Origin: Clostridiales bacterium
GTDB taxonomy: Bacteria > Bacillota > Clostridia > Lachnospirales > Lachnospiraceae
Assembly: GCA_018376135.1 (NCBI GenBank)
Contig: JAHABX010000008.1
Coordinates: forward strand, 1-64,000
DNA: 64,000 bases
Reading direction: 5' to 3'
Below the pieces are notes generated by a model. That model was given only the letters and a program-made list of their open reading frames with translations, was not told the origin of the DNA and searched no databases. The first letter of the stretch is position 1. The number at the start of each line of letters is the position of its first letter. Made by a program: the position numbers and the translations under genes. This document shows, piece after piece, positions 55,594 through 64,000 of the stretch.

Positions 55594-56094
55594 ATGGAGA
55601 TTCAAATGTCCGAGGAGGTCTCCCCAGACTATCTGGCAGAGGTGCAGCATATTTTTGCAGACAGAGAGTTCCTCTCCCTTGGTCAGTTCGTCCATCATCA
55701 GTGGACGAATCGTCTGATGCATAGTATCAATGTTTCCTATCTGTCCTGGCTGATGGCAAGAAAGCTTGGCTGCGATGAAAAGGCAGCGGCAAGAGCAGGG
55801 CTTCTGCATGATTTTTGTCCGTATGATTTCAAAGAAAAGACTCCCACAGGAGAGTTTCAGGCATTCTTTCATCCAAAGGCGGCAGCAGAGAACAGTCTTC
55901 AGAGCTTTGCGATTAATAAAAGGGAGATGGATGCGATCCTGTCTCATATGTTCCCTCTTGGACCTGTCCCGAAGAACAAAGAAGCGTGGATCATTACCGT
56001 TGCAGATAAGGTCTGTGCAGTTATGGAGGTCTGCCATGTGGCAATCGCCCTCGCCAGACGCAACCGTGTGGTTATTATGCCGGTAGCCGCGTAA
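55594..56094 (+). CDS. HD-domain protein
   Basis: A 166-residue HD-superfamily phosphohydrolase-like protein. A histidine lies in RLMHSINVSYLSWLMA, the HD pair in AGLLHDFCPYD, and a later His and Asp in ILSHMFPLG and VADKVCAVMEV. The metal-binding set H...HD...D looks complete. Substrate unknown (nucleotide or cyclic dinucleotide hydrolases occur in the family). The ATG at 55594 is used; a GTG nine bases earlier is possible. A terminator follows. Confidence 0.8.
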   Translation: MEIQMSEEVSPDYLAEVQHIFADREFLSLGQFVHHQWTNRLMHSINVSYLSWLMARKLGCDEKAAARAGLLHDFCPYDFKEKTPTGEFQAFFHPKAAAENSLQSFAINKREMDAILSHMFPLGPVPKNKEAWIITVADKVCAVMEVCHVAIALARRNRVVIMPVAA

Positions 56095-56112
56095 GCAGTC
56101 AATAGAATACAC

Positions 56113-56163
56113 AAAAGAAGCGATCAACCGGAAAGAACCATCCGGCTGACCGCTTCTTTTATT
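56113..56163 (+). terminator. Terminator after the HD gene
   Basis: AAAAGAAGCG and CGCTTCTTTT close a larger branched stem (ACCGG/CCGG inside). A second hairpin (CCCTCCGTGT with ACACGGAGGG, 56171-56213) follows before the convergent PLD gene. Confidence 0.75.
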
Positions 56164-56259
56164 ATAAGAACCCTCCGTGTGTAAGAGGACATATGCCCCT
56201 TGTACACGGAGGGTAAATTCATTCCTGTGATCTTGGCAGGACAGCGGTTTTCCATGAAA

Positions 56260-57669
56260 TTACAGGAATCTTCGGAAGGGTATGATCAGTATCCGGAGGA
56301 TGGAATAGAACAGGTTCTTGACCGGGCTTTCCTTTCCGGGTGTATAGTTCTCGCCGAAGGTATAGCTGCCATTGGCATCTGCAGTTTTACTGTAGGTCTT
56401 ATCTCGTTCTGCCCGGGTGCGCAGTGTAAGATTCAGCTCTTCACTGTCTACCACCAGCATAAGCTCTGTATCCTGATAGGTGCTGCGCATATCCAGGTTG
56501 TAAGAACCGATGATACTGATGGAATCATCGATCAGTACGGTTTTGGTATGGCTGGAATATATATCCATATATTCATAGACCTGTACACCGGTATTCCGGA
56601 TACGCCTGCGCTGATTCAGATAATCTGTACAGCCCCATGGATTTGCGCCGCTTGCCACATCATTGGTGATGATCTCTGTCTGAATGCCCTGAGCAGTGAG
56701 GGAGGTCAGATCCTCATACATCTCATCACCGCAGATAATATAAGGGGTATAGATGGTGACCTGACTTCCCTGCTGCATGAGCTGATGAAGGGAGTACCAC
56801 ATCCATGGTTCCTTATTTTCTGCATAGATGGGATTGGAGAGCAGTGTGATCCGGTCAGCCGGGAAGGTCAGGGCTTCATAGTCCCAGGGCTCCCAGGCTT
56901 TTGGATATATGGTCTTTAACTGTTCGTACTGTTTCCGAAGTGCTGTATCACATTCCTGTATCCGGTCTGTCTTTCTTCTGCACAGGTAGTCCCGGCTGTC
57001 AGGAAGAGACCAGATGGATTCAAAATATGTCTGAAGCTGAACGAGAGAGGAGTCTGCCAGATCCGCAGTCTCATATACAAACAGTTCCTGGTCAAGATTC
57101 TGTTTGTCTGTGTAATCTCCCAGGAACAGGTCGGTGGTATTGCGGCCGCCCAGCAGATACATCTGTTGGTCAATGATCAGATATTTGTCATGAAGCCGTG
57201 CCTGAAGCTTCCAGGGCTTTAACAGATGGATGGGATTATATATTTTGACGGAAATATTCTCATGGGAGGCAAGTGCCTGAAACCAGGGGCGTCCCATAAG
57301 CTGCATATCGATCAATCCGCTGGCACCGTCTACAATGACCCGAACCTTTACCCCTCTGTCCGCTGCTTGAAGGAGAGCGGACATGATCTCCTTTCCGCCC
57401 CGGTCTGCATTAAAGTCAAAGGTAGACAGGATGATCTCCTCCTGGGCATCTTCCAGCATACGCAGCCGATACAGGAGGGCATCTGTGTTGTCATTGATGT
57501 ATGCGATCCGCTCTGTGCCGGGAGCCGATGCCTGAAAGGTCCGGCTGTGAAAGCTTTCCCGGAAAGAGGGGGAGACTTTTTTGTGTGGAATGTAAGGGAC
57601 AGTCAGCATACCGATATACAGAATAAAAAAGAACAGGATCAGGTATCGAAGAGGAATTTTCCGACGCAT
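56260..57669 (-). CDS. Phospholipase D-like protein (cardiolipin synthase family)
   Basis: A 469-residue membrane-anchored protein with one N-terminal transmembrane helix (about 8-28) and two PLD half-domains. HKD motifs: HDKYLIIDQQ (near 160) and HTKTVLIDDS (near 374), both intact, with downstream GGRNTTD and GSYNLDMRS. It could make cardiolipin or be another PLD-type transphosphatidylase. The start has AAGGAG 7 bases upstream. It is divergent from the subtilase gene and convergent with the HD gene. Confidence 0.85.
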   Translation of the reverse strand: MRRKIPLRYLILFFFILYIGMLTVPYIPHKKVSPSFRESFHSRTFQASAPGTERIAYINDNTDALLYRLRMLEDAQEEIILSTFDFNADRGGKEIMSALLQAADRGVKVRVIVDGASGLIDMQLMGRPWFQALASHENISVKIYNPIHLLKPWKLQARLHDKYLIIDQQMYLLGGRNTTDLFLGDYTDKQNLDQELFVYETADLADSSLVQLQTYFESIWSLPDSRDYLCRRKTDRIQECDTALRKQYEQLKTIYPKAWEPWDYEALTFPADRITLLSNPIYAENKEPWMWYSLHQLMQQGSQVTIYTPYIICGDEMYEDLTSLTAQGIQTEIITNDVASGANPWGCTDYLNQRRRIRNTGVQVYEYMDIYSSHTKTVLIDDSISIIGSYNLDMRSTYQDTELMLVVDSEELNLTLRTRAERDKTYSKTADANGSYTFGENYTPGKESPVKNLFYSILRILIIPFRRFL

Positions 57670-57835
57670 ATATATACTCCTTATCATTGGTATCATGTAT
57701 TCCAACATTATACCATGACCGCAGGAAAGGTCACCGGACATTTGCACAGAATTGTCCGAATGCAGGGAAAGCAGAAGCACAATTCCTTTTTTATGCCATA
57801 TTTATACAAAGAATGCATATGCAAGGAGTCTGCCT

Positions 57836-59557
57836 GTGAATTGTCGGGAAGCAATTATGTCGGAAAATTATATGGATTTTATATGGAAGATCGATGTGAC
57901 ACCGGGACTTCCGGAGGAGCTGCCGCTGGATGCCTGCGTTCAGTATGTGAACCGGAATTTCAGTGCGTTTTATCTGAGACGGGATGAGGTCTTCTCCTCG
58001 ATGGAACGGATTCCCATCGGGGATTATGCGATTCCATTCTGCCATACCCAGATGGATACAGAAAGTCTGGAGGCGACAAGGATCCTTCCGATCCAGAATC
58101 AGCCAGCCCTGAGTCTGAAAGGGAAAGGGGTGCTCCTTGGTTTTCTGGATTCCGGTATCTCATTGGAGAACGCTGTATTTCGGGATGGGAACGGAAGGAC
58201 AAGAGTGATAGGGCTGTGGGATCAGACGGATCAGAGCGGGACGCCGCCCAGAGGAATGCTGTATGGAAGTGCATATACAAAGGTTCAGATCGATGCATGG
58301 CTGACTGAGGGCAGACAGGATCTGCCGGGGGCAGATGAGAATGGACATGGAACAAAGGTGGCGTCTATTGCGGCGGGATCTGCTATGCAGGATGAAAATT
58401 TTATCGGGGCAGCTCCGGAAGCATCCATTGCTGTTGTGAAGCTGAAACAGGCAAAGTCCTTTATGCGCAGACTCCAGCAGATTCCACAGAACAGCATCGC
58501 TTATCAGGAGAATGATATGATGCTTGCCATACGATATCTGGATATGCTGGCAGTAGAAGCGGATATGCCGCTTGTCATCTGCATTGCTCTTGGCAGTAAC
58601 TCCGGCGGGCATACAGGATCAACGCCTCTGGGGCTGTATTTGGAGGATTTCACCAGAAGAGCCGGGAGAGCAATTGTAGTGGCAGGCGGAAATGAAGGAA
58701 ATCAGGCGCATCATTTCTTTGGTGTTGTTCCGGAGGAGCCGGGTTATCTGGATGTGGAGCTGCGGGTTGGTGAAGGCGAACCGGGATTTCAGCTCAATTT
58801 GTGGGGCAATGCACCAGGTACCTTTTCCGCGGAGATCACTTCTCCTGCCGGGGAGCGGATTCCCAGGATCTTTCCCCGGATACTGGAGCGGCAGAGATTT
58901 GACTTTGTCTTTGAAGATACGGTGCTGGATATTCAGTATGAGCTTACAGAGGTCATCTCCGGAGATGAACGGCTGCTCATTTCTTTTCGGAATCCTACGC
59001 CGGGTATCTGGCGGCTGAGAATCTACTCTGCCGGAAATCTGGAAAACAGCTTTCATATCTGGCTTCCGGTGACAGGTTTTATAAATGAGGGGACCTATTT
59101 CCTGCGTCCGGATCCGGATACGACGATCACAGAACCGGGAAATGTACAAAGAGTAATTACGGTTGCCGGATATGATGAAAAAACAGAAAGTATCTGGATG
59201 GATTCCGGAAGAGGGTATACAAGAAATGACCATTTAAAACCGGATCTGGCAGCGCCTGCAGTGGAGGTATCCGCTATCGACCGTTTCGGAAGAAGCAGTA
59301 CGCTGACCGGAACAAGTGCAGCTGCGGCATTGGGAGCAGGAGCCTGTACGCTGTTGATGGAATGGGGAATCGTGGAGGGGAATGTTCCGACAATGGATTG
59401 TGTGACCATTCAGCGCTTTTTGATCCGCGGAGCCAGACGTCCGGCGGCATTTGAATTTCCCAACCGCTTTTGGGGGGCTTATGGAATTATAGTGTCATGT
59501 AAAAGCGGATGCTGTGGAGTTTCGGATGACAAGGAGTCTAAAAATAAATGCATATAA
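57836..59557 (+). CDS. Clostridial S8 family (subtilisin-like, Csp-type) peptidase
   Basis: A 573-residue serine protease. Catalytic residues are intact: Asp105 (FLDSGI), His171 (ENGHGTKV) and Ser494 (LTGTSAAAA). A roughly 200-residue insert between His and Ser forms a jelly-roll-like domain seen in CspB-type clostridial subtilases. There is no signal peptide. Csp proteins cleave pro-SleC to trigger spore germination; other clostridial members have unknown targets. The start is GTG at 57836 with AAGGAG 7 bases upstream, in frame with a downstream ATG at 57857 that lacks such a site. Confidence 0.85.
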   Translation: MNCREAIMSENYMDFIWKIDVTPGLPEELPLDACVQYVNRNFSAFYLRRDEVFSSMERIPIGDYAIPFCHTQMDTESLEATRILPIQNQPALSLKGKGVLLGFLDSGISLENAVFRDGNGRTRVIGLWDQTDQSGTPPRGMLYGSAYTKVQIDAWLTEGRQDLPGADENGHGTKVASIAAGSAMQDENFIGAAPEASIAVVKLKQAKSFMRRLQQIPQNSIAYQENDMMLAIRYLDMLAVEADMPLVICIALGSNSGGHTGSTPLGLYLEDFTRRAGRAIVVAGGNEGNQAHHFFGVVPEEPGYLDVELRVGEGEPGFQLNLWGNAPGTFSAEITSPAGERIPRIFPRILERQRFDFVFEDTVLDIQYELTEVISGDERLLISFRNPTPGIWRLRIYSAGNLENSFHIWLPVTGFINEGTYFLRPDPDTTITEPGNVQRVITVAGYDEKTESIWMDSGRGYTRNDHLKPDLAAPAVEVSAIDRFGRSSTLTGTSAAAALGAGACTLLMEWGIVEGNVPTMDCVTIQRFLIRGARRPAAFEFPNRFWGAYGIIVSCKSGCCGVSDDKESKNKCI

Positions 59558-59600
59558 AGAAAAAGGAATATAATGGATAAAGATTTTATTGTACAGATAC

Positions 59601-59630
59601 TTGTCAAGGGTTCAGGGCTTATGTTAGAAT
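59601..59630 (+). promoter_or_regulatory. Promoter of the MBL-fold gene
   Basis: TTGTCA (59601-59606) and TAGAAT (59625-59630) with 18-bp spacing. Confidence 0.6.
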
Positions 59631-59668
59631 TATACAGAATATGAAGAAAATGGGGGGAGGAAACGCAA

Positions 59669-60463
59669 ATGTGCGGTGAATGGACACTGTATGTCTGCGG
59701 AGCCAGAGGCTCTATGCCGGTACATGGAAGGGAATTTCAGGAATTTGGCGGAGCTACCAGCTGCTTTGTGGTGAAGAAGGGGACCTATGCGTTGATGGTG
59801 GACTGCGGAAGCGGTTTTTATCGGGCACGCGAGATTCTTGCGGAGTGTGTACAGGTAGATATTGTATTGACGCACCTTCATTACGATCACATGATCGGAC
59901 TTCTTGGCTATGGAGTGCTTCCAAAGCGGGCGAAAGTGAATTTCTACAGTACCTTTGACAGATGGTTTGGTTCAGAGACAATAAAGGAATTTTTCAGGGA
60001 GCCGTTCTGGCCGGTTGTGCCGGATATCGGGTCCTGTATTTCGGTGGAGTCGCCGGGAAGCATACAGCTGTCCGGCGGTATTGTGCTGTCTTTTTTTCCA
60101 TCGGCACATCCGAATCAGGCAAATGTATGCAGACTTGAGATGGAAAACTTTGTACTCTGCATATCCTTTGACTATGAACATCTTGAAGAGCCTTCGGCGG
60201 CATTTCTGGAAGGCTGTGATCTGCTGATCTATGATGGCATGTATACAAAGGAAGAATATGAGCTTTATAAGGGATGGGGTCATTCCTGCTGGCAGGAGGG
60301 CTGCCGTCTTGCAAGGAAGTATAAGATCAGAAGGCTTCTGATCACGCATCACGGAACGACGCGTACGGACATGCAGCTAAGAGCCATGGAGGAGGAGGCG
60401 CGCCAGCATTTTCCCGGAGCAGCCTTTGCCCGTATGGGTGACCGGCTTGAACTTGTAAGGTGA
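59669..60463 (+). CDS. MBL-fold metallo-hydrolase
   Basis: A 264-residue metallo-beta-lactamase-fold enzyme. The zinc motif THLHYDHMIG (His69, His71, Asp73, His74) is intact, with further ligands in SAHPN, YDGMY and LLITHHGTTRTD. The N-terminal CGARGSMPVHG and FGGATSCFVV are like those of RNase Z/PhnP/cyclic-nucleotide phosphodiesterase relatives. Likely cytoplasmic hydrolase of phosphodiester bonds; exact substrate unknown. GGGGAGG precedes the start. The secreted GLUG protein follows. Confidence 0.82.
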   Translation: MCGEWTLYVCGARGSMPVHGREFQEFGGATSCFVVKKGTYALMVDCGSGFYRAREILAECVQVDIVLTHLHYDHMIGLLGYGVLPKRAKVNFYSTFDRWFGSETIKEFFREPFWPVVPDIGSCISVESPGSIQLSGGIVLSFFPSAHPNQANVCRLEMENFVLCISFDYEHLEEPSAAFLEGCDLLIYDGMYTKEEYELYKGWGHSCWQEGCRLARKYKIRRLLITHHGTTRTDMQLRAMEEEARQHFPGAAFARMGDRLELVR

Positions 60464-60526
60464 AAAGAATCATACAGAAGATAAAAGAGAACATTGATAC
60501 GAGAAAAGATGACGAGGAGAATGAAG

Positions 60527-63157
60527 ATGGGGGCTAAGATGAGAAAACGATGTTTTTCTGCTGCACTGGCGGTGATTTTTGCAGCCGGTGTTCTGTCTCC
60601 GCTGCCTTCCCGGGCTGCGGAGGTTCAGGTATCCGGACAGGAGGATACAGAAGTGGATCCGGAGAAGAATCCGGAGGAAGAGGTAATCCCGGAACCGGAG
60701 AAGAATCCGGAGGAAGAAGTAATCCCGGAACCGGAGAAGGAGCCGGAGGAAGAGGTAATCCCGGAGCCGGAGAAGAATCCGGAGGAAGAAGTGATCCCGA
60801 TCCCGGAGAAAATCCCGGAGAAAGAAATAATTCCGGCTCCGGAAAATATTCTGGCAGAGGGAGACATGGAACCGTATATAATAGTTCCGGGCGGAGTAAT
60901 CCGCACTCCGGAAGAGCTGCTGGCGTGGGTTGAATTTTTAGAAAGTGATCTGCCGTCGGACTGGACGATTCCGGCGATTACATTGGAAGCGGATATTGAT
61001 ATGGCAGACTATTGTAATAAGAATCCGGAAACAGAGTGGAAGGGACTTGGTACAAAGGCTAATAAATTAAAAGGCTCTTTTGACGGAAAGGGGCATGTGG
61101 TGACGCTTCCGGGCAAAGGACCGGGACTGATCAACTATGCGTCGAATCTTGCACTTTCAAATGTAACAGTAAAGTCCGCAGCGCCCATCGAGTCATCCAA
61201 TGAATATGGAGCAGCGGCAGGTATTGCCGCAAATGCAGAATACAGCACCATATCCAATTGTGTCAATCAGGCGGCAGTACAGAATTCCAGCGGAACGAGC
61301 CGTGAAAATATCTATGTGGGAGGTATTGTGGGCTATGCCAGCGATACGAAGATCGCTCATTGCTGGAACAGCGGCGTGATTACCGGAAGTCAGATTAATG
61401 GGAGTGAAAATGCCTATGCCGGTGGAATTGCAGGCGGTCTGTCCGCAGGGCAGGCGGCAGTGTCAGAATGCTTTAATATAGGAACCGTAAAGGGCAGTAC
61501 TGCGGGCGGTATTGTTGGAAATATGAAAGACAGCAGCCTTAAAAACTGTTACAACAGCGGCTATGTTACAGGAGAAAATGCAGCAGGACTGGCAGGAGAG
61601 ATGGAAGGAAGCTCTGTCATCACATCTATAAATACAGGAAGCGTGACTGCGGAGATAACTTCTAATCCGGTTGCAATTGCGTCTGGCGGCACAGTCAAAA
61701 ACTGTTATTATGACAATATCATCTGTAAGGGAACAGGTTCTGCCGGTTCAGAGGGAAAAACTACCTATGAGTTGTTGACCACAGGAAAGAGTCTGTGGAC
61801 AGAGACGAATGACAGCTGGAATTATGAAGGCGGCTATTATCCGATGCTGAAGTTTTCTGCCGGTGATTCCGCCGCAGCAGCAAAGGTGGCTTCAGCCGCA
61901 GCCTATGTTCCTTCTGATGGATATGTAAGCCTCAGTGCGGGAAGCTGGTCTGCAGAAGGAGATGCGATTGATTTTGGCAGCAGTCTTAAACTGCCGTCTG
62001 TATTGACCTATGAGAATGGCGGATTTTCAAAGAATGTGGAGCTGCCGGATCCAGGATCCTGGTCAGGCGATTATTATGTGGTAACCGGTACGAAGCTGAC
62101 TAAGTGGGATATTCCGATAAAAGTGCAGATTACTCTGGACGGGAAAGAGATACCGGCTCAGGGCGGAATTTATCAGCTGCCTTACAACAGCAGACCGGAT
62201 ATAAAGCTGACGGCTTCCGGAAGCGTTTCATTGGATAATCTGAAGTGGCTGGCACAGATCCCGGACGAAACGGGACTTACCTTATCCCCGGATGCGGCGG
62301 GGACAGAGACCAGAATCACGGGAGCCGTTTCTCCGAAGCCGGGACAGGAAAGCTTCCGGATTCTGCTTTGTGCGGGAGTACCCGATCATTATTACAATAC
62401 ATATGAATTTTACATTCAGGTAAAAGAGGGAGCGCCGGAGTTTGCAGTTACACTTCCGGAGGCAGAGCCGGATCCGGTCTATGATGGCAGACCGGTAGAA
62501 GTTCTGTGCAGTCTGCCGGACGCCTCCGAGCAGCCCAATCTGGATAAATCTCAGATTGCCGTATCCTATTACTGCAAGGAGGGTTCTTCGGGCTGGATCC
62601 TTACGACTCCGGAAAACAGCGGAGCTTCGGCAGAAGGAAAGGAGCCTGTCCGGGCCGGGAGCTATAAGGCGGTGGTAAACTGTGCTGCAAACGAATATTA
62701 CCAGAGCGCACAAAAGGAGCTGGAATATACGATCCGCCAAAGAAGCCTGACAGACGCCATGCTCACGGATACAGACTGGTCAGTTCCGGAGTCTCTGAAC
62801 AGTGCCGAGGCAAGAAAGCATGTGATCGTCCGGGAGACCGATACCGACATTGTGGAAGCCACAGGCAGAGAGCTTTTGAGGGAAGGAAAAGAGTATACGC
62901 TGACCTATGCAGGAACGACGGAATTGGGAACAGCATCAGTTACCGTCACCGGAATCGGAAATTATACAGGTACACTGGGGCGCAGCTATGAGATACGGAT
63001 CGGTTCCTGGCCCAATCGTTTGAAACCGGGAAATCCTTCTGTGCTGGGAGAGGGAAGCTGGTATCTGAAAGAACAGCCGGATGTGATCTATTACGGCGGC
63101 AGCACATTTTGCGTGCCGAGTGAGGGAGAATATGTATTTCTTCCCGTATGGAGGTAA
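60527..63157 (+). CDS. Large secreted GLUG-repeat surface protein
   Basis: An 876-residue exported protein. Signal peptide about 1-31 (RCFSAALAVIFAAGVLS). Residues 45-104 are five 12-residue Pro/Glu repeats (PEKNPEEEVIPE). GLUG-type repeats fill about 215-400 (GGIVGYASDTKIAHCWNSG and similar), followed by further beta-rich domains and an MBG/Ig-like module near 660-740 (GSYKAVVNCAANEYY). There is no LPXTG or other anchor at the C terminus. Several start codons are possible; the ATG at 60527 has GAGGAG 7 bases upstream. A FecR protein gene follows after 11 bp. Confidence 0.8.
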   Translation: MGAKMRKRCFSAALAVIFAAGVLSPLPSRAAEVQVSGQEDTEVDPEKNPEEEVIPEPEKNPEEEVIPEPEKEPEEEVIPEPEKNPEEEVIPIPEKIPEKEIIPAPENILAEGDMEPYIIVPGGVIRTPEELLAWVEFLESDLPSDWTIPAITLEADIDMADYCNKNPETEWKGLGTKANKLKGSFDGKGHVVTLPGKGPGLINYASNLALSNVTVKSAAPIESSNEYGAAAGIAANAEYSTISNCVNQAAVQNSSGTSRENIYVGGIVGYASDTKIAHCWNSGVITGSQINGSENAYAGGIAGGLSAGQAAVSECFNIGTVKGSTAGGIVGNMKDSSLKNCYNSGYVTGENAAGLAGEMEGSSVITSINTGSVTAEITSNPVAIASGGTVKNCYYDNIICKGTGSAGSEGKTTYELLTTGKSLWTETNDSWNYEGGYYPMLKFSAGDSAAAAKVASAAAYVPSDGYVSLSAGSWSAEGDAIDFGSSLKLPSVLTYENGGFSKNVELPDPGSWSGDYYVVTGTKLTKWDIPIKVQITLDGKEIPAQGGIYQLPYNSRPDIKLTASGSVSLDNLKWLAQIPDETGLTLSPDAAGTETRITGAVSPKPGQESFRILLCAGVPDHYYNTYEFYIQVKEGAPEFAVTLPEAEPDPVYDGRPVEVLCSLPDASEQPNLDKSQIAVSYYCKEGSSGWILTTPENSGASAEGKEPVRAGSYKAVVNCAANEYYQSAQKELEYTIRQRSLTDAMLTDTDWSVPESLNSAEARKHVIVRETDTDIVEATGRELLREGKEYTLTYAGTTELGTASVTVTGIGNYTGTLGRSYEIRIGSWPNRLKPGNPSVLGEGSWYLKEQPDVIYYGGSTFCVPSEGEYVFLPVWR
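60659..60838 (+). repeat. Five tandem 36-bp repeats (Pro/Glu coding)
   Basis: Units of 36 bp begin at 60659, 60695, 60731, 60767 and 60803 and encode PEKNPEEEVIPE-like dodecapeptides; the last unit is more diverged. The high similarity of the first four suggests recent slippage or recombination and possible length variation. Confidence 0.9.
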
Positions 63158-63168
63158 GGAAGAAGAGG

Positions 63169-64000
63169 ATGAAAGATATAAAAAAGATACTGGCAGCACT
63201 GGGCCTTCTGATGCTTGCTGCACTCATTCCGGCAGAAGCAAAGGCGGCTCCGGAAGCAAAGCAGGAAACTTCGGAGGTGAAGCAGACTGCCGGAGATGAG
63301 ACCGAATGGGATATGACAGCAGACAAAATGAGCCTGGAACGGACAGAGGGCGATGTGATCGTCAAGAATGCAAAGGGAAAAGAGGTAACCCTTCGTGAGG
63401 GTGCAAAGCTTTTCAACGGCTATCAGATCACTACGGGAGAAGGCTACGCCTGGCTGAGCCTTGACGATACAAAGCTTATCAAGCTGGACTGGAATTCCAG
63501 AGTGACCATAAAGAAAAACGACAAAAAGCTGGATGTTATGCTGGAGAGCGGAAGTCTGTTCTTCAATATCAGCGAGCCGCTGGCAGAGGAAGAGAGCCTG
63601 GATATCCGGTCTGCTACCATGTCGACCGGAATTCGGGGGACCCTTGGACTTTTGTTCACCCAGAAGAGTGATGATTATCTGGACATGAAGGCAGTTTCTC
63701 ATGCGGAGCTCTACGAAGGAAAGCTGGCTGTTTCCTATCACGGAAAGGATGGAAAGGTCATATTGACGGAGATGGAATCCGGCAGCCGGGAGACCGTACG
63801 GACGATCCGCGAAAACTGTGATGGGGCGGCGTCTGCTCCCCTTTCAACAGGTATGCTCGACGGCATGTCTGTAAAGGATGCGCTGATGGAATGTGGTTTT
63901 ATAGCCATAGAGGTGAAAAATGATCCGGGACTGCAGGAGCGTCTGCTTCAGGGAGACAATGATATTGACGAAAAGGGACTGCAGGAGATCATAGACCATG
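63169..64000 (+). CDS. Secreted FecR-domain protein, partial (runs off the window)
   Basis: At least 277 codons are open to the window end. The signal peptide is about 1-26 (LAALGLLMLAALIPAEAKA). A FecR domain covers about 58-165, with EGDVIVKNAKGKEVTLREG, a GDDT-like strand region and the end motif RSATMSTGIRGT. In clostridia such proteins are free secreted or surface FecR domains, not TonB regulators. AGAAGAGG precedes the start, and it follows the GLUG gene by 11 bp, probably in the same operon. Confidence 0.85.
   Translation, partial: MKDIKKILAALGLLMLAALIPAEAKAAPEAKQETSEVKQTAGDETEWDMTADKMSLERTEGDVIVKNAKGKEVTLREGAKLFNGYQITTGEGYAWLSLDDTKLIKLDWNSRVTIKKNDKKLDVMLESGSLFFNISEPLAEEESLDIRSATMSTGIRGTLGLLFTQKSDDYLDMKAVSHAELYEGKLAVSYHGKDGKVILTEMESGSRETVRTIRENCDGAASAPLSTGMLDGMSVKDALMECGFIAIEVKNDPGLQERLLQGDNDIDEKGLQEIIDH

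Noticed and set aside
60659..60838. Repeats considered as a CRISPR array
   Set aside because: Units are contiguous with no spacers and keep an in-frame Pro/Glu coding pattern.
60527..63157. Sortase-anchored surface protein
   Set aside because: No LPXTG-like motif, hydrophobic segment or basic tail at the C terminus.

Overview
The window reads as chromosome of a spore-forming gut member of the Lachnospiraceae (Clostridia), with the tail of an integrated mobile element at its left edge. This rests on the ylxM-ffh-rpsP-khpA-rimM-trmD-rplS order, a DUF512-der-plsY-gpsA run, a leucine T-box before a long-type leuA, sporulation genes (spoIID, a SleB-type hydrolase, CotH proteins), strong Shine-Dalgarno sites and sigma-A-like promoters. 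The species cannot be fixed from sequence alone. No tRNA, rRNA, IS element or CRISPR array was seen.

Layout. 1-3.2 kb: right end of an integrative element. A Uma2-type protein and a ribbon-helix-helix repressor face left, four small proteins and a Tn916-type integrase face right, and three palindromic operators lie between the divergent promoters. 3.35-11.4 kb: the ffh/ribosome-maturation operon, running on through two signal peptidase I homologues, rbgA, rnhB, yraN and pgeF. 11.5-19.1 kb: nagB-nagA, a convergent PRPP synthetase, then DUF512-der-plsY-gpsA. 19.2-23.5 kb: an envelope-stress module (pspA, zinc ribbon protein, SPFH protein, membrane protein) and a homocysteine methyltransferase. 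23.5-32.1 kb: a CotH protein, ilvN-ilvC, two surface-glycan-type membrane enzymes, and T-box-controlled leuA. 32.2-44.3 kb: sleB-like, thrC, pckA, cutC, 6S RNA, spoIID, a YihY protein, a second CotH protein, queA, udk and an HPr-like protein. 44.3-49.8 kb: aroA and tyrA leftward, a tandem-ACT protein and leuS rightward. 50-57.7 kb: an EF-G-like GTPase, a ClC transporter, a leftward cluster of three unknown small genes including a Cys/Gly-rich repeat protein, a phospholipase C-like protein followed by a transporter remnant, an HD protein and a phospholipase D-like protein. 57.8-64 kb: a clostridial subtilase, a metallo-beta-lactamase-fold hydrolase, a large secreted GLUG-repeat protein and a FecR-domain protein that runs off the window.

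How the genes fit together. The left half supports protein targeting and ribosome maturation (Ffh, LepB, RimM, TrmD, RbgA, Der). The middle holds branched-chain, threonine and aromatic amino-acid synthesis, with leucine sensed by the T-box. Much of the rest serves the envelope and spore: SpoIID, SleB, CotH, Psp and secreted repeat proteins.

The most unusual points are a signal peptidase paralogue lacking both catalytic residues beside an intact one, an HPr-like protein without the phosphorylated histidine, an EF-G-like GTPase with an altered G4 motif, the Cys/Gly-rich repeat protein cassette, and a transporter gene reduced to its two ends.
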